Shown here piece after piece: positions 9,689 to 18,566 of a stretch of DNA of 64,000 nucleotides; the stretch's first letter is position 1; each line of letters starts with the position of its first letter. Both the position numbers and the translations under genes were made by a program. The stretch comes from Octadecabacter ascidiaceicola (lineage in GTDB: Bacteria; Pseudomonadota; Alphaproteobacteria; Rhodobacterales; Rhodobacteraceae). The DNA lies in the NCBI RefSeq assembly GCF_900185015.1, contig NZ_FXYD01000004.1, positions 124,001 to 188,000 of the forward strand, given 5' to 3'. The notes beneath the pieces were generated by a model, which was not told the DNA's origin, made no database searches, and saw only the letters and a list, made by a program, of their open reading frames with translations.

Positions 9689-9742
9689 TGGGGGAGACGC
9701 TGTTGCCTTCGGCAAAACGCCCCTCCCGCCATCCCTATTTTT
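9687..9742 (+). terminator. Long hairpin plus T-run after dxs
   Basis: An extended inverted repeat (GATGG-GGGAG at 9687 against CTCCC-G-CCATC ending at 9733) encloses an inner hairpin TTGCC-TTC-GGCAA (about 9703-9715). It is followed by TATTTTTCG. This is a plausible intrinsic terminator for the ispA-dxs operon. The T-run overlaps the stop codon of the convergent channel gene. Confidence 0.7.
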
Positions 9743-10505
9743 CGCTGAGACGCTTTTCGATAGCTTCTAGGCGGGTAAGAACCTCATCGCGGTAGCTGTC
9801 GGTTGCGGCATTGGATTCTTCTGCGTGGGCGTCCTGCATCGAGTTCACGATAAGACCAACCAGCAAGTTAACAACTGCGAAGGTTGTGACCATGATGAAT
9901 GGTACAAAGAAGGCCCAAGCATATTTATAGGTTTCCATGACGGGGCGCACGATGCCCATCGACCAGCTTTCCAGCGTCATGATTTGGAACAGCGAATAGC
10001 CGGATGCGCCAAGCGTGCCGAACCATTCTGGAAATGCCTCGCCAAACAGTTTTGTCGCCATAACAGAGCCTATGTAGAAGATAAGCGACATCAGGAGGAA
10101 CACGCTGCCCATGCCGGGAAGGGCGGACAAGAAGCCTTCGACAACACGGCGCAGGTTCGGGGATACGGCGACAAGTCGCAACACTCGCAAAATGCGCAGG
10201 GCACGTAGAACCGAGAACGTTTGCGCCGCTGGTACGAGCGCGATGCCGACGATGACGAAGTCGAACAGGTTCCAGCCGGAACGGAAGAACCGGAGGTGAT
10301 GCGCGAATAGTTTCGCGGTGATTTCAGCCACAAAGATGTAGAGGCAAATCATGTCGAGGAAGTGGATGAGGTCACCGACCTTGGACATGACGGTCTTGGA
10401 CGTCTCTAACCCCAGAATCACCGCGTTAAATAGGATTACGCCGATGATAAAATTGCGGAAGTAAGCGGTGTCCAAGATCTGAGCGGTTTTTTCGCGAAGT
10501 GTCAT
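9735..10505 (-). CDS. Bacterial voltage-gated sodium channel (NaChBac/NavBac family)
   Basis: A 256-residue, six-helix channel subunit that assembles as a tetramer. The S4 voltage sensor is explicit (VLRALRILRVLRL, residues 99-111, Arg every third position). The pore loop has the sodium filter TLESWS (177-182), the hallmark of NavBac channels. The C-terminal 20 residues form the coiled coil typical of the family. ATG 10505 is chosen over in-frame upstream starts because it gives the normal N-terminus. It stands alone, convergent with dxs. Confidence 0.93.
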   Translation of the reverse strand: MTLREKTAQILDTAYFRNFIIGVILFNAVILGLETSKTVMSKVGDLIHFLDMICLYIFVAEITAKLFAHHLRFFRSGWNLFDFVIVGIALVPAAQTFSVLRALRILRVLRLVAVSPNLRRVVEGFLSALPGMGSVFLLMSLIFYIGSVMATKLFGEAFPEWFGTLGASGYSLFQIMTLESWSMGIVRPVMETYKYAWAFFVPFIMVTTFAVVNLLVGLIVNSMQDAHAEESNAATDSYRDEVLTRLEAIEKRLSEK

Positions 10506-10563
10506 GTGTGCCCTCATTAACTGCCACGCATATTGCAATGAAGTGACTCAAGGGCAAGTGGGG

Positions 10564-11421
10564 CTATCGCGTTTGCTGATCTGAAGCGAGCAGTGCTGCA
10601 AGGCCAACACGGTAGTCGGGGTACTTTAGCTTAATGCCGAGCTCGGATTTGATGCGATCGTTCCGCACTTTTTTGCTTTCGGCGTAAAAGCTTCGTGCCA
10701 TTGGAGTCATGTCGGCAGTTTCGAAATCTTGCGCGGGCGGGATCGGCATGCCCAGAAGTTCAGCAGCGTGCGCTATGACGTCTTCGGGTGGCGCGGGGTC
10801 ATCATCGCACAGGTTATAGATCGCGCCAGCGTTGGGTTGATCGATGGATGCAGCGAGGATTTGGGCAATGTCTTCGACATGGATGCGACTGAAAACCTGA
10901 CCCTGTTTGATGATGCGCCGTGCGGTCCCATTGCGAACCTTGGCAAACGGACCACGACCCGGTCCGTAGATTCCAGCGAGGCGAAAAATATGAAGCGGAA
11001 GGTCGAGGGATTGCCATTCGGCTTCGGCATCCACGCGCATTTGCCCGCGTTTGGTGGACGGGGTGAGGGGAGTGGTTTCATCGACCCAACCGCCGTCGTG
11101 ATCACCGTAAACGCCAGTGGTCGACAAATAGCCGACCCATTCAAACTGATCGCGTCGGATTTCGATTTCTGCGCGAAGCTCGGTCAGAACAGGATCGCCT
11201 TGTTCGGTAGGGCCAGCGGAAATGAGCAGGTGGGTTGCAGCGTTGAGGGCAGGGATGAGGTCAGCACCCGGCCAAATGCGTGGCTCAATGCCTTCGCTCA
11301 TCAATTGGGCGGCTTTGTCCTCATTGCGGGTGGTGCCGATGATGCGCCAGTCATCCGGCAAAAGCGCCGAGAGCGCCTGTGCTGAGTAACCGTGGCCGAA
11401 AGAGAGAAGCGTTTTTGTCAT
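10564..11421 (-). CDS. NAD(P)-dependent epimerase/dehydratase-like protein (YeeZ type)
   Basis: A 285-residue Rossmann-fold protein. The N-terminal LLSFGHGYSAQALS is a variant dinucleotide loop like that of YeeZ, and YLSTTGVYGDHDGGWVDE with IFRLAGIYGPGRG are extended-SDR hallmarks. The catalytic YxxxK is not canonical, so the reaction is uncertain. ATG 11421 follows GAAAGGGC on the minus strand. It is divergent from the methyltransferase gene. Confidence 0.85.
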   Translation of the reverse strand: MTKTLLSFGHGYSAQALSALLPDDWRIIGTTRNEDKAAQLMSEGIEPRIWPGADLIPALNAATHLLISAGPTEQGDPVLTELRAEIEIRRDQFEWVGYLSTTGVYGDHDGGWVDETTPLTPSTKRGQMRVDAEAEWQSLDLPLHIFRLAGIYGPGRGPFAKVRNGTARRIIKQGQVFSRIHVEDIAQILAASIDQPNAGAIYNLCDDDPAPPEDVIAHAAELLGMPIPPAQDFETADMTPMARSFYAESKKVRNDRIKSELGIKLKYPDYRVGLAALLASDQQTR

Positions 11422-11474
11422 GCCCTTTCGTGGCGCAGGCTGCGTCGTGGTGCAAGGTGTGTTAGGCTGATTTC

Positions 11475-12095
11475 ATGACAGATGAACCGGATCTAAAAAG
11501 CGCATATGCGTTGAATACACCCGATGATGCCAAACGCCTTTATGCGGCATGGGCGGAAACCTATGATAGCGATTTTGGCGAGGCGCAGGGATACTTGTCG
11601 CCCCGTGAAGTGGTGCGAGTGTTTGCGCAGGCTGGCGGGCAAGGCCCTGTTCTTGATGTTGGTGCAGGTACGGGGCTTGTCGGCGAAGGCTTGGCCGCAG
11701 CGGGGGTTGGCCCGATTGATGCGCTTGATCTGTCTGATGAGATGCTGACTGTCGCAAGGTCCAAAGGTGTTTACCGAGAAACGATTGCTGCAGATGTGAC
11801 ACAGCCGCTTTCGATTGGGCCGTATCGCGGGATAATCAGCGCGGGGACGTTTACGATGGGGCATGTGGGGCCGGAAGGCATTCCACCCTTGCTCGAGATC
11901 GCCGAGGTGGGGTGTTTGTTTGTTATATCGGTCAACGCAAAGCACTTTGAAAGTGCTGGTTTTGAGGCGCTTTTTGCAGGATTAGACACTGAAATTCACG
12001 AATTCTCCTTCGAGGACGTGCGTATCTACAGTGACAAAGCCGATCTGTCGCATCGCTACGACACTGCGCGGCTTGTCCAGTTTCGGAAGGCTTGA
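11475..12095 (+). CDS. Class I SAM-dependent methyltransferase
   Basis: A 206-residue soluble methyltransferase. Motif I is VLDVGAGTGLVGEGLAAAG and the acidic motif II is IDALDLSDEMLTVAR. The N-terminal AWAETYDSDFGEAQGYLSP is typical of small-molecule methyltransferases of the UbiE/Methyltransf_25 kind. The substrate is not evident. It lies in the same direction as aroQ but is separated from it by a strong inverted repeat. Confidence 0.85.
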   Translation: MTDEPDLKSAYALNTPDDAKRLYAAWAETYDSDFGEAQGYLSPREVVRVFAQAGGQGPVLDVGAGTGLVGEGLAAAGVGPIDALDLSDEMLTVARSKGVYRETIAADVTQPLSIGPYRGIISAGTFTMGHVGPEGIPPLLEIAEVGCLFVISVNAKHFESAGFEALFAGLDTEIHEFSFEDVRIYSDKADLSHRYDTARLVQFRKA

Positions 12096-12102
12096 GGGCT
12101 TG

Positions 12103-12139
12103 CCATAGCGCAGCCCATAGCGGATGGTCTGCGCTATGG
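12103..12139 (+). promoter_or_regulatory. Perfect 11-bp inverted repeat covering the aroQ start codon
   Basis: CCATAGCGCAG (12103-12113) and CTGCGCTATGG (12129-12139) are exact reverse complements with a 15-base loop. The right arm contains the aroQ ATG (12136-12138). There is no T-run, so it is not a standard terminator. In RNA it would hide the start codon, while the candidate ribosome site (GCGGATGG) would sit in the loop. Confidence 0.7.
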
Positions 12140-12570
12140 ATAAAATACTTCTTCTCAATGGCCCGAACTTGAACCTTTTGGGGCAACGTCAGCCTGAAAT
12201 CTATGGCTCTGAGACGCTCGATGATGTCGTGGCGACATGCACGGCGCTGGGCGCCGAACTTGGGGTCGAGGTGGACGCGCGTCAGTCGAACCATGAAGGG
12301 GTTTTGGTGGATTGGATTCAAGAAGCGCGCGGCGATGCTGCGGGCATCATTATCAATCCCGGTGCGCTGAGCCATACGTCGGTTGCGATTTTGGATGCGC
12401 TGAACGCGTTCGAGGGGCCGGTGATGGAGGTCCATATTTCAAACATCCACAAACGCGAGAGATTCCGGCATCATTCCTATGTGTCCGGCCGCGCCGAAGG
12501 CGTTATCGCGGGCTTCGGCACGGACGGGTACGGCTTTGCAATGCGTCGGATTGTGGCGGTTCTGGCCTAG
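12136..12570 (+). CDS. aroQ: Type II 3-dehydroquinate dehydratase
   Basis: A 144-residue shikimate-pathway enzyme forming dehydroshikimate; it normally assembles as a dodecamer. The N-terminus [17 protein letters not shown] carries the catalytic Tyr, QSNHEG and [11 protein letters not shown] the substrate loop, and [11 protein letters not shown] with HSYVS the catalytic His region. ATG 12136 gives the normal N-terminus; an in-frame ATG at 12124 would add four residues. It converges with the crotonase gene, overlapping by 4 bp. Confidence 0.95.
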   Translation: MDKILLLNGPNLNLLGQRQPEIYGSETLDDVVATCTALGAELGVEVDARQSNHEGVLVDWIQEARGDAAGIIINPGALSHTSVAILDALNAFEGPVMEVHISNIHKRERFRHHSYVSGRAEGVIAGFGTDGYGFAMRRIVAVLA

Positions 12571-13349
12571 CGGCCCTTCCAAACAGGATCGCGTTTTTCG
12601 GCAAAGGCTTTGGCACCTTCAAGCTGATCTTCGCTGGAATAGAGTCTATCTATCGACCCTAGTTGCCGTTTTGTGATGCGGTTCATCGCGTCTTGGAACT
12701 TGGAATCCTCAGCGTCGCGCACGACTTCCTTAATGGCTGCGTAAACAAGCGGCGGTCCGGACGCCAAAAGGCGCGCCATGTCCCAAGCTTGTTCCATCAG
12801 GTCGCCCGCAGGGTGAACGTGGTTGATAAGGCCCCAACTCAAGGCTTCGCCTGTGTCGAACCAACGACCTGTGAGCAGAAGTTCCATCGCGATATGATAG
12901 GGAATGCGCTTGGGAAGTTTGACTGACGCCGCATCTGCAACGGTGCCAGACCGGATTTCAGGCAATGCAAAGGTTGCGTGGTCAGCCGCAAGGATGATGT
13001 CCGCCGAAAGGGCCAATTCCAGCCCGCCACCGCAGCAAATGCCGTTCACGGCGGCGATAACCGGCTTGTTCATGTCGCGCAGTTCTTGCAAGCCGCCAAA
13101 ACCGCCAATGCCGTAGTCACCATCAACGGCATCGCCGTCGGCGGCGGCTTTGAGATCCCAACCGGGGCAAAAGAACTTCTCGCCAGCGCCAGTTAAGATT
13201 GCGACGCGCAGTTCTGGATCATCTCGGAATTCTGCGAAGACTTCACCCATGATGCGGCTGGTCTGTAAATCGATCGCGTTTGCCTTGGGGCGATCAAGCG
13301 TAACCTCAAGAATGGCACCTTCGCGCTTTGTTTTGATCGGATTAGTCAT
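12567..13349 (-). CDS. Enoyl-CoA hydratase/isomerase family (CaiD-like)
   Basis: A 260-residue crotonase-fold protein acting on an enoyl-CoA. The oxyanion-hole segments are [12 protein letters not shown] and [16 protein letters not shown], and LPEIRSG carries the acidic residue typical of carnitinyl-CoA dehydratase relatives. It is the last gene of a five-gene minus-strand operon and overlaps the CoA ligase by 8 bp. CaiD similarity is my reading of overall sequence feel and operon partners, so a carnitine substrate is not established. Confidence 0.85.
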   Translation of the reverse strand: MTNPIKTKREGAILEVTLDRPKANAIDLQTSRIMGEVFAEFRDDPELRVAILTGAGEKFFCPGWDLKAAADGDAVDGDYGIGGFGGLQELRDMNKPVIAAVNGICCGGGLELALSADIILAADHATFALPEIRSGTVADAASVKLPKRIPYHIAMELLLTGRWFDTGEALSWGLINHVHPAGDLMEQAWDMARLLASGPPLVYAAIKEVVRDAEDSKFQDAMNRITKRQLGSIDRLYSSEDQLEGAKAFAEKRDPVWKGR

Positions 13350-15357
13350 GGTGTTTCCTTATGAGGGCATCAACGGCGACGGCGCGCGTAGGGGTGACGA
13401 TAAGTGGGTTAACCTCAACCTCTTCAATGGTGTCGAGATTGGCAAGAACATACGCCTGAATCGCTTCGCATGCATCAAGAAGGGCGTCGATGTTGCCCGC
13501 GGGTTGGTTGCGATAGCCATCAAGAATTTTCGCGATTTTCAGGTGTGTTAGAGACTGTTTTAGGTGCGAACGCGAGGTCGGAAGCATTACAGAAACCGAG
13601 TCCTGCAACAGTTCTGTGAAAATTCCGCCAGCGCCGAGCGTTATGATGAACCCGTGCGCTGGATCTTTCACGACACCGATGAGAATTTCGGCGACGGCAC
13701 CTGTAATCATCTCTTCTAGAATGAAAGTTTCGGACGTCATCTTAGCGCCAGCGGAACGAACAGCGTTCCCGTCGGTGAGGGACAAGGCGACGCCGCCTGT
13801 CTCACTTTTGTGGGCGATACCGACAGATTTCAGAACGTAAGTACCAGGGTTTTCATCGGCGAATGACGCGAGATGGTTGATATTTCCGGTCCGTAGGCTT
13901 GGGATTGTGACACCAACGCCGGCCAACGCCTGTTTTGCGTCGGCTTCGGGCATGGTTTCAGCCGCTTTGGTATCGGTGGGAACGGTCAGGTCCTGTTCGT
14001 GCGGTGTTCGTAACAGTGCGGCCTCTGTTGCGGCGAGTGCCTCGGCCAAACCGTTCAAAGGGATGACGCCACCTGCCATAAGCCGCTGCGCGGCGTCTTC
14101 GGGCATGAGCTCGGGAAGGGATGCAACCATCGCAATTGTTCCACCGGTTGCGCGGCGTGTGCTAAGCGCGGCTTGGATCACGCACTCCCAATCGGAAGGG
14201 TCGCAAATATCGGCGCGCGGGAAGTCGACAATCAGAAAGGTTATTGCCAAATGAGACTCTATCATGGCGGAAAATGCCCGTGTCATCGCCTCTGTGTCGC
14301 GCCAAATGTAGGTGTGGTAGTCGAGCGGATTGGCCAACGCGACCTTGGGGCCAAGGGCCGTTGATAGGCCTTTTGTTTGTTTATTCGTTAGGGGTGGAAA
14401 TGAAAGCGCGGTGTCATGCGCCATATCGGCAATCAGGCTCGCCTCGCCGCCAGAGCAGCTGATTGAGGCAATTCGTCCTGAAGAAAGTCGGCCTGAGATA
14501 TGAAGGATCTTTAGTGTTTCGAGCAGTGTTGGAAGGCTGTCCACGCGGGCGATTCCTAGGTGGTCCAACAATGCTTTCGCGCCGGTGTCACTGCCGGCAA
14601 GGGAAGCGGTATGAGAGATCGTCGCGTTCTGGGCCTCAATAGATTTCCCGACCTTAAGCGCCACAAGAGGGATACCCTTTGCGTGGGCCTTTCGTGCGAG
14701 GGCTTGCCATGCGGGGAGGTCACTAAACCCTTCGATATGCAGCCCGATCGCAGTTACGCGGGGGTCATCCAGCAGGGCGTCCGCAATTTGCGCTTCGGAA
14801 AGCTGCGCTTGGTTCCCACAGGTTATGACGTAGGCGATTGGCAGGCCGCGCCGCTGCATTGTCAGGTTAATCGCGATGTTTGAGCTTTGAGTCAGAATCG
14901 CAACGCCGCGTTCAACGGGACGGCATCCGTGTTGGTCGGGCCAAAGCGATACACCGTCGAGCGCGTTTATCATGCCATAGCAATTTGGCCCAAGGATCGG
15001 CATATCGCCAGCGGCCTTAAGTAGGCGCGCGTTCGCATCTTGTCCGTCGTCGGTTTCGCCAAAACCACTGGCAAAACAAACGGCACCACCTGCGCCAAGG
15101 CGGGATAGGCGTTCGACCGCACCAATCGTTGCGTCGCGGTTGATGCCGATAAAAACAGCGTCTGGTGGTGTCGGAAGATCAAGGACCGTTTGGTAGGCTT
15201 TGAGGCCGCAAATCTCTTCACGGCTTGGGTGAATGGGCCAGTTGTCACCGTCGAAATTCGACTTTTGCAGCTGTTCAATGACAGAACGGCACCAAGCGCC
15301 GCCGCCAATAACGGCGACGCTTTTAGGGCGAAATAGTCTCGAAAAGTCAAGTTTCAT
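13342..15357 (-). CDS. ADP-forming acyl-CoA synthetase (fused alpha/beta type)
   Basis: A 671-residue ligase making acyl-CoA from an acid, CoA and ATP with release of ADP. Domain order is CoA-binding Rossmann (about 1-130), succinyl-CoA-ligase-like flavodoxin domain with the phospho-His region (about 140-290; ATISHTASLAGSD) and an ATP-grasp domain (about 460-671; YVLKSVGIAHKSETGGV, then LGAGGIFTELL). ATGA overlap with the acyl-CoA dehydrogenase shows tight coupling. The acid substrate is unknown. Confidence 0.9.
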   Translation of the reverse strand: MKLDFSRLFRPKSVAVIGGGAWCRSVIEQLQKSNFDGDNWPIHPSREEICGLKAYQTVLDLPTPPDAVFIGINRDATIGAVERLSRLGAGGAVCFASGFGETDDGQDANARLLKAAGDMPILGPNCYGMINALDGVSLWPDQHGCRPVERGVAILTQSSNIAINLTMQRRGLPIAYVITCGNQAQLSEAQIADALLDDPRVTAIGLHIEGFSDLPAWQALARKAHAKGIPLVALKVGKSIEAQNATISHTASLAGSDTGAKALLDHLGIARVDSLPTLLETLKILHISGRLSSGRIASISCSGGEASLIADMAHDTALSFPPLTNKQTKGLSTALGPKVALANPLDYHTYIWRDTEAMTRAFSAMIESHLAITFLIVDFPRADICDPSDWECVIQAALSTRRATGGTIAMVASLPELMPEDAAQRLMAGGVIPLNGLAEALAATEAALLRTPHEQDLTVPTDTKAAETMPEADAKQALAGVGVTIPSLRTGNINHLASFADENPGTYVLKSVGIAHKSETGGVALSLTDGNAVRSAGAKMTSETFILEEMITGAVAEILIGVVKDPAHGFIITLGAGGIFTELLQDSVSVMLPTSRSHLKQSLTHLKIAKILDGYRNQPAGNIDALLDACEAIQAYVLANLDTIEEVEVNPLIVTPTRAVAVDALIRKHHD

Positions 15358-16517
15358 GCGCCAAGGGTCCGTAACATTTCGCGGCTAATGATGTGGCGTT
15401 GAATTTCGGAGGTGCCGTCCCAGATGCGTTCAACGCGTGCGTCGCGCCAGAAGCGCTCTAACGGGTAGTCATCCATTAACCCCATGCCGCCGTGAATTTG
15501 GATCGCTGCATCCGTGACACGGGATAGCATTTCAGAAGCGTAGAGTTTGGCGCTGGCAATCTCTCGATTTGCGGGGAGGCCTTTGTCGAGGCGATCAGCC
15601 GCGGCGAGCGTAAGGAGATCTGCTGCGTCGATTTCGGTGATCATGTCGGCGAGTTGGAAGCTGATACCTTGGAATTTGCCGATCTTTTGGCCGAATTGTT
15701 CGCGTTCAGCGGCATAATCTAGGGCGTAGTCAAAGACGCGACGTGCGCGGCCGACGGACATAGTGGCAACGGTAATGCGCGTCGCGTAAAGCCACTCGTT
15801 CATGACGGCAAAACCACCGTCGACTTCGCCCAAGACCTGAGCATCGGGCAGGCGGCAATCGTCAAAGTCGAGGATCATGTTTTTGTAGCCACGATGGGAG
15901 ACGGATTTGTAGCCGTCGCGAATGGTGAAGCCAGGGGTGCCGCGGTCCACGAGGAATGTGGTGATCCGCTTTTTAGGGCCACGTGGTGTTTGGTCCTCAC
16001 CTGTCGCGACGAAGACGATGATGAAATCCGCATGGTCGGCACCCGAGATGAAGTGTTTCGTGCCGTTGAGAACCCAATCGCCACCATCGCGCACGGCGGT
16101 ACATTTCATGCCGCGAACGTCGCTGCCTGCACCGGGTTCTGTCATCGCAAGGGCGTCCATCCGTTCGCCACGAATGGCAGGATCACGATAGCGTTCGATT
16201 TGTTCGCCTTCGCAGGCCATGAGGATGTTTTGCGGGCGGCCAAAGAAGTGGTTGAGCGCCATAGACCCGCGCCCGAGTTCGCGTTCCACCAAAGCGAATT
16301 CGAGATGGTTCAGGCCAGCGCCACCCGCGCTTTCGGGAAAGTTGCAGGCGTAAAAGCCGAGCTCGATCGTCTTGCGTTTGATTTCATCCGCGATTTCTTG
16401 CGGGACTTCGCCCGAGCGTTCGACGAGTTCTTCGTGCGGATAGATTTCGTTTTCTACGAAGCTGCGGACGGTATCCGCGATCATCGTGTGTTCTTCGGTG
16501 AGGCCGTAAGTTGTCAT
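15354..16517 (-). CDS. Acyl-CoA dehydrogenase
   Basis: A 387-residue flavoprotein that oxidises acyl-CoA and passes electrons to ETF. Visible are AMTEPGAGSDVRGM (FAD/substrate loop), the long helical C-terminal domain with QIHGGMGLMDDYPLERFWRDAR, and the terminal WDGTSEIQRHIISREML. The catalytic base normally sits in this terminal segment. ATG 16517 (MTTYGLTEEH) gives the normal length; a 32-residue upstream extension is unsupported. It is the third gene of the operon. Confidence 0.92.
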   Translation of the reverse strand: MTTYGLTEEHTMIADTVRSFVENEIYPHEELVERSGEVPQEIADEIKRKTIELGFYACNFPESAGGAGLNHLEFALVERELGRGSMALNHFFGRPQNILMACEGEQIERYRDPAIRGERMDALAMTEPGAGSDVRGMKCTAVRDGGDWVLNGTKHFISGADHADFIIVFVATGEDQTPRGPKKRITTFLVDRGTPGFTIRDGYKSVSHRGYKNMILDFDDCRLPDAQVLGEVDGGFAVMNEWLYATRITVATMSVGRARRVFDYALDYAAEREQFGQKIGKFQGISFQLADMITEIDAADLLTLAAADRLDKGLPANREIASAKLYASEMLSRVTDAAIQIHGGMGLMDDYPLERFWRDARVERIWDGTSEIQRHIISREMLRTLGA

Positions 16518-16616
16518 GTTGTTTTGCCTTGAATTGAAAAAAGATGCAGGGCTAGAGCCTGTTTTCTCTCCCCAAGCGGCGCGTGCTGGTCCAACGTTTG
16601 AGGTTTTCAACAAAGA

Positions 16617-17603
16617 TCATGCGCGTCTCCGCGCTTTTAGTCGTTCGGACAATTTGGCTTTCCCATCAGGCGTGCCATCGTGCCAGCTGCCGAATAGAAT
16701 GTCCCACGGAACATCGAGGTTGCCGTAGTTGCATTCGAAATAGCGGTGGTGGATTTGGTGGTGAAACATGCCCAGCTTAAGGCGTTTTTTGTTGCGGAAC
16801 AGCACGCTCTCGAACCCAGTATGGGTGGTGACCGCCGAGAGACCGTAGAACGCGAGGTGGAAGATGATGTGCACCGGATGGGAGGCGATGGCGAAGTGAA
16901 TGAGGACTGAACCGAAGTAAAAAAGGTGCTCAACTGGGTGCATGGACAGGCCAGACCACGGGCCAATGTCGTTGTTGCGGTGATGCAGCGCGTGGAAGCG
17001 GTACATGACGTTGGTGTGCAAGAAGCGGTGCATCCAGTAGAAATAGAAGCTCTCCCAAACAGGGATGAGGAAGAAAATTGCGATAAACCAAACTGGGTTG
17101 GTCTGGAATGTGATGACGGAGGCATAGCCATTCGCCATCGACCACCACATGAGTGATTCAAACAGAGACCAGATCGTCACGCCAGATGCGATGGTCCAAA
17201 AGATGTTGTCCTTCAATTGGCTGTCGAATGTGAACATGCGGCCCATGCGCGGAAACGGGCGTGGATCATATTTTAGGTCAGTGCCTTGCACGGCGTATTT
17301 GTGGAACCAAAGGTGTAAGATACCTGCAACGATAGACACTATTATAGCGTTTCGGAGCCATATCCCCGCGATCCAGAGGCCCGGTGTGCTGGTGGTTTCT
17401 AATGTGGGACTGGCCCAAAAAAGCACCGCAAATGAAATGCCTACAATCATCAGGTTGATGGTGATGAAGAACCAACTGTCGAAGTACCACCTTAGAACTG
17501 CCAGTGGTTTTGGTGGCCATTGCCATAGCGGGGACACCACAATCGGCGTCTCTGGCAAGTGGTTCCATTCTTGCCGTTTAGGGGGTGCGGAATCAGCTGG
17601 CAT
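16617..17603 (-). CDS. Sterol desaturase/fatty acid hydroxylase family membrane protein
   Basis: About 328 residues, an integral-membrane di-iron oxygenase. Four to five hydrophobic helices and the histidine clusters HRFLH, HALHH and HHQIHH are the iron ligands of this superfamily. ATG 17603 is preferred because GAGGAAGG lies 8 bases upstream, inside the end of the aldolase gene (11-bp overlap). The substrate may be a lipid or fatty acid. Its place between an aldolase and acyl-CoA genes suggests one pathway, but which is unclear. Confidence 0.88.
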   Translation of the reverse strand: MPADSAPPKRQEWNHLPETPIVVSPLWQWPPKPLAVLRWYFDSWFFITINLMIVGISFAVLFWASPTLETTSTPGLWIAGIWLRNAIIVSIVAGILHLWFHKYAVQGTDLKYDPRPFPRMGRMFTFDSQLKDNIFWTIASGVTIWSLFESLMWWSMANGYASVITFQTNPVWFIAIFFLIPVWESFYFYWMHRFLHTNVMYRFHALHHRNNDIGPWSGLSMHPVEHLFYFGSVLIHFAIASHPVHIIFHLAFYGLSAVTTHTGFESVLFRNKKRLKLGMFHHQIHHRYFECNYGNLDVPWDILFGSWHDGTPDGKAKLSERLKARRRA

Positions 17604-18348
17604 AGCCAGAACCTTCCTCATCCAAGATCGCTTTGAGCTCGGACAGGTGACGTTCGTCTTGTTCGGGATAGTCTTCGACTTCTTGCGCGGTTTTTTCAGC
17701 GACGTCGTCTGAGAGCACGCGCAATGGTTGACCGGTTTGCAGGGCGCGGATGTAGGTTTCCGCCGCACGTTCGAAATAATAGAGGCGGTTAAAGGTTTCG
17801 GCCACCGTTGCGCCGATGATCATGATTCCGTGGTTGCCCATGATCATGACCTTCTGTTTGGGGTCGGTCAGGAGGTCCGCACAGCGTTCGCCTTCCTCCT
17901 CAAAAGCCAAGCCACCATAGTGGTCATCAATCACGTATCGGTTGAAGAATGTCGCACAGTTTTGATCAATCGGAAGCAAGCGACTGTCTTTGAGGGCGGC
18001 CAGAACGGTCGCGTGGATCGAATGGACATGCATTGCGCAACGCGCGTGCGGGCAGTGGCGATGAATGCCACCGTGGAGCCCCCAAGCAGTCGGATCGGGG
18101 GCATTCGGGCCAGACAGCGTTTCAGGGTCGTTGGCGTCTACGACGATTAGATCGCTGGCTTTGATCCGGCTGAAATGCATTTGATTGGGGTTCATGAGGA
18201 ACTTGGTGCCATCATCGTTGATGGCGAGGCTAAAGTGGTTCGCCACCCCTTCGTGCATATTCAAGCGTGCAGTCCACCGAAATGCAGCGGCGAGATCAAC
18301 GCGTTCTTGCCAGTTAGATAGGTTTGTTTTGAGTTCGGTGACGGACAT
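17593..18348 (-). CDS. Class II aldolase/adducin family protein
   Basis: A 251-residue zinc-dependent aldolase/epimerase-fold protein. The metal-binding HVHSIH is preceded by CPHARCAMH, and a third His lies in MIMGNHGIMIIG, as in the family. It is the first gene of the minus-strand operon running to 12567. ATG 18348 follows GGAGAGCTAAA. The substrate is not deducible; some members act on sugar phosphates, others on unrelated ketones. Confidence 0.88.
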   Translation of the reverse strand: MSVTELKTNLSNWQERVDLAAAFRWTARLNMHEGVANHFSLAINDDGTKFLMNPNQMHFSRIKASDLIVVDANDPETLSGPNAPDPTAWGLHGGIHRHCPHARCAMHVHSIHATVLAALKDSRLLPIDQNCATFFNRYVIDDHYGGLAFEEEGERCADLLTDPKQKVMIMGNHGIMIIGATVAETFNRLYYFERAAETYIRALQTGQPLRVLSDDVAEKTAQEVEDYPEQDERHLSELKAILDEEGSGYAS

Positions 18349-18467
18349 TTTAGCTCTCCTTGATTGCAGACAATACGAGGACAGGGCTTCTGACTAGAGG
18401 AAAAACGACATTTTGCGTCTCATAACCGGGGCTTGCAGAGTGTCATATTCTGGTGGCAATATGGTGC

Positions 18468-18566
18468 ATGAATACACAGATACATTTGACGAATGCCGCC
18501 GCAGCTTGTTCTGCGGCCTTTTTCGTCGCGCATAAGAACAATAATATAAGAAGGTACGCCCAATGA
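18468..18566 (+). other. Possible leader ORF upstream of amn
   Basis: A 32-codon reading frame, ATG 18468 to TGA 18564-18566, whose stop overlaps the amn ATG (ATGATG at 18563). It passes through the hairpin at 18498-18523 with an alanine-rich stretch. An alternative 24-codon frame starts at ATG 18461 with a better placed GGTGG and ends at 18535. Neither is known to me; both may be chance. Confidence 0.25.
18498..18523 (+). terminator. Terminator-like hairpin in the amn leader
   Basis: GCCGCAG (18498-18504), loop CTTGTT, CTGCGGC (18511-18517), then CTTTTTC. Stem, loop and T-run fit an intrinsic terminator. It lies 40 bases before amn on the same strand and nothing is transcribed into it from upstream on the plus strand, so it may act as an attenuator of amn. 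Confidence 0.6.
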
